Assembly (NCBI RefSeq): GCF_901000735.1
Contig: NC_081544.1
Location: forward strand, 13,554,630-13,618,629
Origin: Corylus avellana
Lineage: Eukaryota; Streptophyta; Magnoliopsida; Fagales; Betulaceae
Length of the DNA: 64,000 nt
Reading direction: 5' to 3'
Below, one piece after another: positions 25,801-37,800 of the stretch. The position numbers and the translations under genes are program-made. Within the stretch, counting starts at the first letter, position 1. Each line of letters begins with the position of its first letter. Under the pieces are notes generated by a model that saw only the letters and a program-made list of their open reading frames with translations, had not been told where the DNA came from and did not search any database.

Positions 25801-28800
25801 ATCAACTGCTGCAATGTGATCCAAGCCATATCCTGCACTAGCCACCTAGAGAAGACAAAATAGAGCCGGGAAGTATTCATTGTAAGTTTTATAGAGCTGA
25901 TCGTTATTTTTTAATGAAAAGCACACAGAATTAATCAAAAAAACAAATATAGCCTCTCATTATACAAGAGAAATAGGTAAGGAATGTACAAACAAGGATA
26001 ATAGCTTTTCGACAAAGTTTTATGGATAGTGGAGCTTCAAGAATCCTGGGAGTAAGATCTGCAAAAGTAATCCAGAGGAGCAATAGATAAGAGGAAGTGA
26101 TGAATATGACATTCAAGAAGCCAAAGCAATTTTCATTAATAGGTCCTGACATGGGTTCTACAAGCTGAAGGAATACTTTTTATTGAGTTTGGTTGAATTA
26201 ATTGACTTCTGGTTTCTTCGAACCAAAAAAAAAAAAAAGACAGAGAGAGAGAGATCTAAAATTCTATTTTTGGAGTATGATTGTGATTTGACAGCAATCG
26301 TTTCATAGTCGATAATTGTTTAGGTGTGAATCTAGTTGATTCTATTCTTCTCTAAATTTATTATTCTAGTTTAGTCATCAGAAAATAAACAGAATACCTT
26401 ATCCTTTACTTCAATTATGTCACTGTTTCATGATTTTGCTCCTACATAACCAGTTCTTGCAAAGAAAATTTGAGAGCTTCGATCGGTTAAATTTCCAGCA
26501 CGTTTGGTTCTCTTTTTATGCCAACTCTCCACCAATTTAGGGTGTAATACTAGTAGGACAAGGGAGTCTCTCTCTACATGGTCAATATCTTCAAAGGATT
26601 AATGGATACCGAGTGTTTTGAGTATCGAGGCATGTAAAAATTAGTGTGCGCTTCTCTTTTTTCTGTGCACTGTTACTCTTCGCCAGGGTTTACCATTCAG
26701 AGTCCATGAACAACCCTTTGAACTTCACTTGTCTTATAGATTTATGTTAGAATATAATTAAATGATTAAATTTACCTCTTCCTATTAGCTTAAATTTTTA
26801 GGATAATTAGTGATTTTACTTGGTATTAAAGCCAAAGATCCTAAATTCGAACCTTGACTCCATCAATTCACCTCTTATTTCAATTAAATATTCCACATGT
26901 TGAGTCTCACCTATTAAATGGAAATTTGAGCCTACACGTGAAGGGGAGTATTAGAATATAATTAAATTATTAAATTTACCTCTTCCTATCGGCTTAAGCT
27001 TTTGGAATAATTGATGATTTTACTATTTACAATCCAAACCATACACCACCACCACCAACCCCCCCTTTAAAACGCTAAAACCCCTTAAGCTTCCATCACC
27101 TTTAGCTATAGTATAACCCATCAAACCATCCTTACAGTGCCAAACACAGCCGCTGGCCAATAAGTTTTTGCAACCAGCTTTCTCAGAGAAACAGCCCCTT
27201 GTTACCATTATTTACTGTCTGTTCAAATCCTAATTGATTCTTCAAACCCTAAAACCTTTCCCTCTCCCTATCAAACCCTAGACACATAATTTTTCCCATC
27301 TAAAGTGGACCACAAACAAACAGAAAGATTCCTTAAAGCTATCCTAGGTCATACTGTTAATATCTACTCTCTGGGCCCTAGAACAGCAGCCTTGAACTTA
27401 ATTTATCTCACTTGTTAAGATCCAAACCTTACCCTTTTTTCCACACATTTAACCTCCAAACCCACATTTTTCCAAACCATTCCAATCCATAAATTATAAC
27501 CCTAACATCTGCCAAAACTCCCAAAATGGCAGCTGCCAAACTATTATCCATTGTTGGGGAAGGAGGTGGCCCTTTTCAATTACTCTCCTGGACTCCATCA
27601 TGCTTCCGATTCAACTTCCCAGGGACCTTGGCAGTTCCAATTTCACGGGCAAGGAGGTGGTGTTGGCATCAATGAACTCAATGTCCATCAACATCGATGG
27701 TGGTAGTAACAAAAATTAGCGTGGCAGGTATACCATCTCCACGGAAGGGTGCTCACCATATAGGGAGGTGGTTCGCATGACAGAATGCAGCTCAATGACG
27801 GCGATGAGGAAGAAGGTGTTGCGCAACTCCGGACCACTGGACATGGACCAAAACGCAATAGGTGGATCTTGGGGTCAAAAAGCAGTAGGTGGCTCAATGG
27901 GTCATAATGTGGTAGGAGGCTCGATGGGTCAGAATGCTACGGGTGGCTCCAAGGAACAAGGGTTTCCCATTCATGTTTCTAAGGCTGTAGAGAACTCTCA
28001 TGAAGAAAATGTGAATGAAGGAGGGGCCTTTCATGGGATTCTTCAGTCTTGGAAAACTCAATTGGAGCTTATAAAAGTGGAGGTGGACCAAGCTTTATTG
28101 TGGGTTCTTGAGGGATTAGAGTGCTTTGGGCCAGTTTCTCCTCAGCACGCCGGATCTCTCTTCAGGGGAGGCAGTCATGATGCATCATTGTTTTGTGTCT
28201 GACAGTGTAGGGGTTGGTGTCCTCTCGCCCACCAGTGCAGGAGAGTTTCTACCGGTGATTAATGCTCCGCCTGAAAGTTCACCTTTGGTCGTCAGCTAGT
28301 CTAGAAGCGCGCCAGAGGTCCTTCCCCCCCTTTTAGGTGATGTCGCGCTGATCAAGTTCTAGTACGATATTTAGTGCGGGATCAGTCCTTGAAGGAAGCT
28401 TTTCCTGAATTATTTCGTATTACAAGTAATAAGGGAGCATGGGCTAAGGATCATATGCAACTGTCCAATGGTGTTATACAGTGGAATGTTCCCTTTTTAC
28501 GAGATGTTCAAGATTGGGTGGTAGAGGTGGTGGTGGCTTTTTTTGGAAAGTTATATGCTTTCCGTAGTCGTATGGGGGGATGGATTGCACCCGGTGGACT
28601 CATTCTAAACGACATATCTTTGAGGTAAGGTCTTTCTTTTGTATGCTTTCTGTTACGGGAACAAATGCTTTCTCTTATGGGAATAGATGCTTCCTCTTTT
28701 CCGTGGAGGAGCATGTGGAAGATAAAAGTTCCATTGAAAGTCAGTTTTTTTGTGTGGACGGTGACTCTTGGAAAGATTCGGACTTTGGATAATTTGCATA

Positions 28801-31800
28801 AAAGATGTATCATTGTGTTGTATGTGTAAGCACAGTGGCAAGTCTGTCAACCATCTTCTCCTTCACTATGAAGTGACACAAACTTTATGGAGTGTGATAT
28901 TTTCTCTTTTTGATGTCACATTAGTCATGTTTGGAGGGGTAACATGACGTAGCGGAAGACTAAGATAACTAATCAAAGAACATCGTCTTTGATTCTGTAA
29001 GGAGAAGCGTCTTCGTCTTCTACCCAAAAAGATAAAAACAAGCCCGCGGGCTAAAAAAAAGATAAAACTCCGCAGAGTATTTGAGAAAGAATTCTCTGAT
29101 TTTATAATAATTCAATTAGTTCAGTTTTACATAATAAGCAAGCCTATTTATAGAAAATAAATACTTGCAGAAAAAGTAAACCTACTTCTATAGAGAAAGT
29201 AAATCTAATCCTAGTAGAGAAAGTAAATATAATCCTAATAACAATAGTAAACCTAATCCTAATAAGGAAAGGAAAATAATTAAAGCAAATCTAACCTTAT
29301 TAAGGAAAAGAAATAAAGTCCTAATAAAATAAAATAAAATCCTAATATAAAATTGACAATCAGCAGAAATCGTAGCAATCTTTCCTTTTGTACTTCCATT
29401 GTTTGAGAAACAGATAAAATTCTGATCAAGCGGTGCTGCTCCAATATTATTTTTGATATTTTCTTTATTTTCGTTTTTACTGAAAATAAAGGTAAATATT
29501 GTCCTACATCAGACACCCCCACTTGAAAAAAACTCGTCCTCGAGTTTTCTTTGGGACATGGCACGGGCAGCTCCTCTGAAGAAAGGTTCTTGGAGAAATC
29601 TACATAGATGGCATCAAGATACGATTTTTGCTTTTCGTCTACTTCTGGAAAAATTCCTCCAACTATTTCTTCATGGATTTCATCTTCAACTTCACCGTTT
29701 TCTTCAAATGAATCAACAATTTTTGGGGTGATCATGATGAGTTGCACCTTGGATGGAGGAGGCGGTGGTTGTTCTTCCACTAATGTAGTTGTTGGAACAA
29801 ATAGTTTTTTTTTTTATAAGTAATAATGATATAAAAAGAGCGCAGAGGGGCGCAACCCATATACACGGGAAGTATAACAGAGGGCGCCTAGGAAGGAGAA
29901 AAATGAAAAAGAAACGCAGAGAAACTAATCACTAAAGGAGCTAGCCAAGCGGCCGTCCAAGAGTAAAGAGTAAAGAAGAAAAAATGAGTCAATTCCTCTA
30001 AGGTCCTAGTGGAATTTTCAAAACATCTAGCATTTCTTTCATTCCAAATACACCACATAAGACACAAAGGGATCATCTTCCACACAACCGCGCCTCGAGA
30101 TCGTCCTCCCGACCACCAACTAGCAAACAAGTCCCTCACCCGGCACGGCATGACCCAATGCAACCCAAACCGCTGAAAAATCATGTGCCAAAGAGCACTT
30201 GCGAGCTCACAGTGGAGAAGAAGATGATCAACTGACTCTCCGTTCTTCTTGCACATACAACACCACTCCACTACCACTATGTTCCTCTTGCGCAGCGTGT
30301 CATGAGTCAAAATTTTTCCGAGGGCCGCAGTCCACCCAAAAAAAAGCCACCCGCTGAGGCACCTTGGTACGCCAGATGCTCTTCCAAGGAAACTCCTCTT
30401 GATTAGAGATGGACAGAGCCTTATAGAACGACTTAACCTCAAACTTGCCCTTCCTAGACGAAGCCCAGCAAATACGATCTACACTGCCAAGAGAAACCTT
30501 GCAAGAATACAACCGATCAAAGACAGGAGAAACCAACTCCAACTCCCAATCTTGGACCGATCGAACGAAAATGACATTCCACTCAATAATCCCATTCCTC
30601 CCAATAAAATTATCCTTCACCCAAGCATCTTTGTGTCTGGCGATACTGAATAAGGACGGGAAAGCTTGCTTCAAAGAATTGTCCCCACACCAAATATCAT
30701 GCCAAAAACGTACTTTCGAACCCTCCCCCACCTCAAACCGAATACTTTTGGCAAAGGAATTCCACCCTTTACGAATATGCTTCCATAGACCCACACCATG
30801 AGAGCCCGAAACATCCTTCGTGCACCACCCACCTTCTTGGTCTTCATACTTAGCTTTGATCACCTTGCACCAAAGAGCCCCGTTTTCATTTGCATATCTC
30901 CAAAGCCATTTCCCCAAAAGAGCTTGGTTAAACTGGTGCAACTTCTGAATGCCAAGACCACCATATCGTAGAGGGCTACAGACTTGGTTCCAACTTACAA
31001 GATGCATCTTGGGCTCATCCCCTAATCCTCCCCATAAGAAATCTCTTTGGACTTTCTCCATCCTTTTAGCGACACTTACAGGAATCGGAAGCAGAGACAA
31101 AAAGTAAGTCGGAAGATTAGCCAGAGTGCTCTTAATGAGGGTTAAGCGACCTCCTTTAGAAAGATACATTCTCTTCCAACCTGCTATCTGACGCTCCATC
31201 TTTTCGATCACTTCATTCCACATAGCCGTATCCTTGTACGAAGCCCCAAGAGGGAGACCCAAATACTTCATAGGCAAATCGGCAACACTACACCCAAGGA
31301 TGTTAGCTAAAACCCCAATGTTCTCCACCTCACCAATGGCCACAATCTTTGACTTTCCCAGATTCACTCTCAAGCCAGAAACAGCTTCAAAACATAAGAG
31401 AATGAGACGAATATACCGGATTTGCTCGATAGAATCTTCGCAAAAAATCAAAGTATCATCCGCAAATAAGGAGTGGGAGACCATCAACTCCGACAAGACC
31501 CTATTTCCCACCAAGAAACCCGTCAAAAAGCCTTGGTCAACCGTCGCATTCACCATCTTACTCAAGGCCTCCATAACAAGCACAAACAATAACGGTGAGA
31601 GAGGATCCCCTTGTCGGAGTCCCCTTGAACTGTTAAAGAACCCTTCCGGAGAACCATTCACAAGAATGGAGAATCTTACCGTCTTAATACACCACTCTAT
31701 CCAAGCCCTCCACCTCTCGCCAAAACCACACCTATGCAGCAAATACAATACAAAGTCCCAATTAACATGGTCATAGGCCTTTTCCAAGTCCAGTTTACAA

Positions 31801-34800
31801 AGAACACCTGGCACCCCTGATTTCATGCGACTATCCACACATTCATTTGCAATGAGAACGGAATCTAGGATTTGCCGACCCCCAATAAAAGCATTTTGAG
31901 AGTAGGAGATGACCTTACCCAAAACAGTTCTCATCCTATTGGCAAGAACCTTAGACACAATTTTGTACACCCCTCCCACCAGCCTAATGGGCCGAAAGTC
32001 CTTCATCTCCACCGCATCCGCCTTCTTCGGAATCAAGGAAATGAAAGTTGCATTCAAGCTCTTCACCAATTGACGTCTACGATGGAACTCTGCAAACACT
32101 GCCATAACGTCTTGTTTAATAAAACCCCAACAAGCTTGAAAAAAAGCCATGGAAAAGCCATCTGGACCCGGAGCCTTATCACCATCCATGCCTTTTTACC
32201 ACCTCCCAAACCTCATTTTCCTCGAAATCTCTTTCTATCCACCTATTATCCTCCTCATCAATGGACAAAAACGGCTGGTTATCCATTCTAGGGCGCCAAG
32301 TGCTTTGTTCCGAATAAAGGCTTTGGTAATACTGCACTATGTGATCTTTTACCTCAACTGGATCACCTGATAAAACGCCATTAATACTAAGCACTTCCAC
32401 ACGATTGTACCTTTTATGAGAATTAGCCATCTTGTGGAAAAAACGAGTATTCCGATCCCCCTCCTTGAGCCACAAAGCTCTCGATTTTTGGCGCCAATGA
32501 ATTTCTTCACATAACAATGTATTCTCCAAGTCTTTCAATTTGTCCACCTTCCGGATTTTCTCCTCATGATCTAAACCTCTCGATTCTGCCAACTCATCCA
32601 ACTCCTGGATACCTCCCAACAACTCCTTTTTTTTCCTCCCAATATCCCCAAAGACCTCCTCATTCCACTTTTTCAAGTCCACTTTAAGGGATTTTAGTTT
32701 ACTAGCCAGCACAAAACTAGGCAAACCCTCAACCGAATACGACCCCCACCAAGAAGCAACCTTATCAACAAAACCCTCTGCCTTAAGCCACATATTTTCA
32801 AATTTAAAACCCTTCTTACCTCCCCAAGGAGTCCCACAGTCCAGCAATAAAGGAAAGTAATCCGAGAGTAGGCGTTGAAGTCTCTTTTGAGAAACTGCTG
32901 GGTAATGATCTTCCCAATCCGAGGAAAGCAAGAATCGGTCAATCCTCGACCAACTCTCATTTTCTTGATTATTGGACCACGTAAATTGACCCCCCAACAT
33001 CGGAATATCCACCAAATTATTCTCTGAAATGAAGTCCGAGAAATCCATCATGCCCGAGGAATAATAGGAATCAATGGAGCGCTCACTAGGAAAACGTACA
33101 ATATTAAAATCCCCGCCCAAACACCAAGGGACCTCCCACACCCTCATCAGACCAGCCAACTCTTCCCAAAGAGCCCTTCTCTCCAAGTCCTCATTCGGCC
33201 CATACACTCCCCCAAACGCCCAAACCCATCTATCCTCTACATTTTGAAAAGAGCACGCCAAAGTGTAATGTCCCACACACTCCTCCTTACACTCCACTAC
33301 CCTCCTATCCCACATCATTAGCATCCCCCCCGACGCACCATTAGAACCTTTATGCTTCCACCCCACGTGCTGACCTCCCCAAAGACTATGAATCACCTCT
33401 CTGGAGATAGTCTCCATCTTCGTCTCAATCAAACACACTATATCTACTTTCCATTCCTTCAAAAGACCCCTAATGCGCAACCTTTTTTTGAGGGCATTCA
33501 ACCCTCTCACATTCCAAACTACTATATTAAGCTTCATGATCTACCACAACTGCCCCCTCACCTTCCTCAATCTCATCAAGTCCTTTGAATGTAGGAACAC
33601 AGGCAGAAACACCTCCCAAGTCCGAGTCGTGCTGCCTTCTAGAATCTTCAATAGCTTTGAATAAAGCCTCCAAGTCCTCCTTTTTCCCCTCATCAGAAAC
33701 ACCAATTTTTGGGCAAAATTTGATGCAATTTCCAACTACCCAGTTGGATGAAATTGTGTCTGATCCTAAATCCTCCAAGCCTGCTGTTTCAGCAATTTTG
33801 TCCCCATCCATACCTGAATCAGACACAAAAAGCTCCAATACCGATGTACGATCCAGTCTTTCCTACCCAAATTGAATCGATGGACCCAAACTCAAATCCT
33901 CCCCCCGACGAGCCTGCTGAGCCCATTCTCCCACGGCGAGAGGGTTTGTGCCGGCGAAACCAGCCTTCCGGCAAGAGGGACTCCCCTTCAGAAGCTGACG
34001 AGTGGCCCAAATCGAGCCCTCCCCAGTCTCGCCGGTCTCCATAGGCCTCACCGGCGCGTTCTGTTGTTCCTCCTTTGACGGGAGCGTCTCTAGCACCCTC
34101 TGGGACTGTTCCGGCGACGGTCCCAGGAGCCCCATAAGCTGCCCAGACGACGAGGTTGCGGCTTCTATCGAACCCACCCAAGTCTCGTCCCCTCTCTGCG
34201 GCCCATTCTTTCTCCTCCTATAAGTCAACAAGGTTGTCTCTTTGTCGGTAGGCTGGGTCTTCTTCACCGGACTACCGGGCTCCAAGTTTCTGGTTCTCTC
34301 TTCGGCCAGGAAAATACCAGTAGCCCACGCAGACGTGCCGCTTAACTCCCTGGGAGTCCTTCCTGACGCTGACCCATTCCCCCCTCCCCCTGATAAAACT
34401 CTAACGGCCAAATTCGCCGGAGGAGCCATGGGAGGATGCGAGTCTTTCGGATTTTCCTTAAGGGCCTCCGAGGAGGCCACAACACTCAGACCAGCTTTAA
34501 ATGGGCTATAGCCTAAGCCCACGACTCCTTTGGGCTTAAAAACCATTTTCTTCTTGACCTTTAATCTGTTTGTTCCTCCCGGTCCAACTTTCTTCTTCCC
34601 CTTCACTTCTGTCTTCCCCAGTCCATCTAATTTCATATTATCTGGCCCAAGCCCATTGAACTCCATGTGTTTAACCACCCTATCGATCCTGATCATCCCC
34701 AAGTCACATTCCCTCTTCAGACGTTTCAGCAGTTCTTTCACGTTGAGGAGCTCGATGCCTACCTGCCCAGCATGGTACCCCATCCCCTCCCATCCCTTCG

Positions 34801-37800
34801 TACGCTCAGAAACTGACAACGACACCATCTGTTCCGCCAGCCTTGCTGTACCTCTCGCCGGAGCTGAAGATGAGACCTCCACGCAACCTTCATCCTTCGT
34901 AACAGACAGTCCCTTCTCTCCCGGATTTTGCACAGACTTGGCCGGCCAGAAAAACTTCGTCGGATCCCCCCCAGAAACTCCCTGAGCCTTCGCCGAAACT
35001 TGGACCTTCTTCAGACATACTGAATTCTTGCCATAGGCCTGTGCCTTCTGTTCCATAGGTCCTCGCCGACTTTGAACATGGCCGTATTTGTCTCCTTCCT
35101 GGGATTCCTTCGTCTGCAATCTCACGGAGGAATTGTTGGAACAAATAGTTGTGGCTGCACAAATTTGTTTCTCAAACGGCAGCTCCAAATTAACAGCCTC
35201 AATATCCCTTTCACCATAATTAATATTCTCTTCATATACGGAGTGCCTATTTGTAGATTTATGAATACGGTTACGGACATGTCGACTATGGCTTACGTGA
35301 TCGTCAAGGAATCTGTCAACATAAGGATAGTGAACGGGTTTGACTCGGATCCCATAGTCATCTTTAGCATCATTGTCCCTATGATTCCAATGGGAACCCA
35401 TATGCATGCGTTCCAACGTTTCCCGCATCTGGCGCAACTCCTGTTGCATAGCATGCATAGTCTGCTTGAACTCTTGGAATTTGGTTCTCCAAGGAGCCTC
35501 TGATTGCTTGATGTATCGCTGGTAGTCGGATCTCGAAACATCTATCTCACGAACGGCGTCGTTATAGATGTTGTTGTTGTAGTATAAGTTGGCCATCGAA
35601 TCCGGATAATGCCGGCTCAAATACCCCATGAATTTGGCTCTTGAAAGAGTCCCTGCCCTACAAGCGGCGTTGTTGGAGAAGTCTGTCACCATTGCGCTGA
35701 TTGACCATGATCTAGATAAAGCCTGCTCTGGTACCAACGAACGCAGCGGAAGACTAAGATAACTAATCAAAAAACAGTGTCTTTGATTCTACAAGGAGAA
35801 GCGTCTTCGTCTTCTACCCAAAAAGATAAAAACAAGCCCGCAGGCTAAAAGAAAGATAAAACTCCGCAGAGTATTTGAGAAAGAATTCTCTAATTTGATA
35901 ATAATTCAATTAGTTCAATTTTACATAATAAGCAAGCCTATTTATAGAAGATAAATACTTGTAGAAAAAGTAAACCTACTTCTAGTCGAGAAAGTAAATC
36001 TAATCCTAGTAGAGAAAGTAAACATACTCCTAATAACAATAGTAAACCTTTTCTTATTAGATTTTCTTCCTCTCTTTCTCTTTCTTAGTCGCTCTCTTGT
36101 ATACTCCCGGTGTACTAGGGTTGCGCCCCTCTGCGCCTTTGATAAATATATCTTTACTTATCAAAAAAAAAACAATAGTAAACCTAATCCTAATAAGGAA
36201 AGGAAAATAATTAAAGCAAATCTAACCCTATTAAGGAAAAGAAATAAAGTCCTAATAAAATAAAATAAAATCCTAATATAAAATTGACAATCAGCGGAAA
36301 TCGTGGCAATCTTTCCTTTTATACTTCCATTGTTTGATAACGGATAAAATTCTGACCAAGCAACGCTGCTCCAATATTATTTTTGATATTTTCTTTATTT
36401 TCGTTTTTATTAAAAATAAAGGTAAATATCGTCCTACATCATAGCAGATTTGTTAGCTTGTTGGCGTGGTCAGCAAGATAATATTTCAGCTAAGGAGGTG
36501 TGGCCAATAGCACCACTATGTCTTATGTGGATTATTTGGCGATAGCGAAATGCAAGATATTTTGAAGATCAAGAAAGCTCAATGGAAGAGCTCAAAAAGT
36601 TGTTTATTCAAACTCAATTCCATTGGGCTGACACTTTTAATGTGCCTAAGATTTCCACCATGTCTCAATTTTTATCTTTATGTTCCTCTTTTTGCCTTTA
36701 GTGGGGCCTTTCTTTGTATACATCCTATGTACTAGGGTTGCGCACCTCTACGCTTTTCAATGAATCACTTATTTACCAAAAAAATAAAAGGCTACAAGGA
36801 GCTAAGAAATTTGAAGAGCTCCATCAACTATAATGCTAGAGGCGATTCAAGCTGCGGAAAAAGCAAGGCGCATTAGAGTTGTGAGCAGCTTATGGGGGTG
36901 TTATTTTGTTTATGTGGGACAAAAGGGTGGGGGCGAAGTTAGGCAAGTGGGTGGGGTTTACCTTGGCTGTGTTTCGGATGGGGTTAGAAGGCTTCTTTGG
37001 GTTGAAACGGCTGGTTTGCTCAGTTGGTGGAACTTGCCTTGATATAATGGGGGTGTTTTTTGATCTTTCTAGTTAGGTGTTTCTTTTTGTATACTTCTTG
37101 TGTACTTAGGGACGCCTTATGCATTTAATAAAATTTGTCGATTACTTTATTAAAATCTTTTTACCACAACAAGCCTTAGGTGACCTATATTGATCAAGGA
37201 CAGCTCTAATCTCTATTTTAAAATCTGTATTACATAATAGAGTATTTTTATTTGCTTGCTAAAAATGAGAAATTGTGGAAGCATACAGGTTTTAGTATAG
37301 CCAAAGTCAAATCAAGTCAGGTTTTAGTAGATGGCCGCTCCCACTATGGGGTAGACTTTTGGGTGTAGACTTTTGGGTGCGACAAGAAAAGACTTAAGGA
37401 TCTTTTTTCAGTCATTGAAGAGGATCGGTATTGTAAAGATGGGGTTTCTGCTTCAAAATCTAACGGGAAGATAGAGCTAAAAAATTTGAAATGCTCCATT
37501 AATTTTGAGGCTAGAGATAGTGGCTCTAGTTGGGGTAAAGGCAAGACAGCTTTGCGGGTTTAGGACTGTTGTGTGTGGGTTTAGGGTTTATTTGGGGTTT
37601 TAAGGGTTTTCTTTGGGTTTTAGGGTTCTCTTATACTCACTGTGTACTTAGGAGCGCTTTACGCTTTTTGATATATACAACATTACTTATCAAAAAAAAA
37701 ATGCTTCATCTATACTTAGTTGCGCCCTTTTGTGTTTTCATGAAATTTAAATACATATAAAATTAGAAATAAGATAGAAAGCAATTTTTCATCAACTAAA

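Larger units (their letters stand above)
29807..35132 (-). mobile_element. LINE-B: nearly complete young L1 element
   Basis: Flanked by a perfect 18-bp target duplication, TTGTTGGAACAAATAGTT at 29789-29806 and 35133-35150, with poly(T) at the 3' side. 5326 bp: ORF1, overlapping ORF2, and the tail with GCGCAACCC at 29851. Compared with LINE-1, ORF1 lacks its N-terminal domain, so the copy is 5'-truncated by several hundred bases. ORF2 is complete apart from two 1-base shifts in homopolymers. Sense to ARC3 and to T2. Confidence 0.9.
29280..35692 (-). pseudogene. T2 gag-like gene, split by LINE-B
   Basis: The first part starts at ATG 35692 ([14 protein letters not shown]), with a helix-rich segment [20 protein letters not shown] (likely coiled coil) and a His/Asp-rich tail. 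It stops at LINE-B (35133). The second part resumes at 29788 on the far side ([16 protein letters not shown]) and ends in acidic text with [11 protein letters not shown]. Joining the two sides over the 18-bp duplication leaves a frame difference, so a small indel is also present. No pol motif. It may overlap the left LTR at its end. Confidence 0.65.
28945..36441 (-). mobile_element. T2: gag-only LTR element carrying nested insertions
   Basis: LTRs at 28945-29511 (567 bp) and 35739-36441 (703 bp including a LINE tail) begin TGATGTAG on the minus strand and end CTACGTCA. Primer-binding site CGTTGGTACCAGAGC on the minus strand at about 35724-35738. Flanking TAACA / TAGCA fits a 5-bp target duplication with one change. 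The internal region (29512-29788 plus 35151-35738) encodes only a gag-like protein. LINE-B sits inside it. Same plan as T1, including TCGTCCTCGA next to the purine tract, but little shared protein sequence. Confidence 0.85.
28368..36784 (+). mobile_element. LINE-D: 3' ORF2 fragment that hosts T2
   Basis: Two plus-strand pieces, 28368-28944 and 36442-36784, join when T2 is removed. The first encodes [19 protein letters not shown] and [13 protein letters not shown]. The second encodes the [18 protein letters not shown]-terminus and the tail (TACTAGGGTTGCGCACCTC, then an A-run at 36777-36784). This is the post-RT region of an L1 ORF2, with stops. It is one of the few elements here antisense to ARC3. 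Confidence 0.8.

Noticed and set aside
25931..26152. 73-codon minus-strand frame as a gene of its own
   Set aside because: Only 26058-25994 is conserved, as ARC3 exon 3; the rest is intron read-through.
31234..34985. Plus-strand frames of 78-180 codons within LINE-B
   Set aside because: Antisense to LINE-B ORF2 and ORF1; compositions mirror the coding strand.
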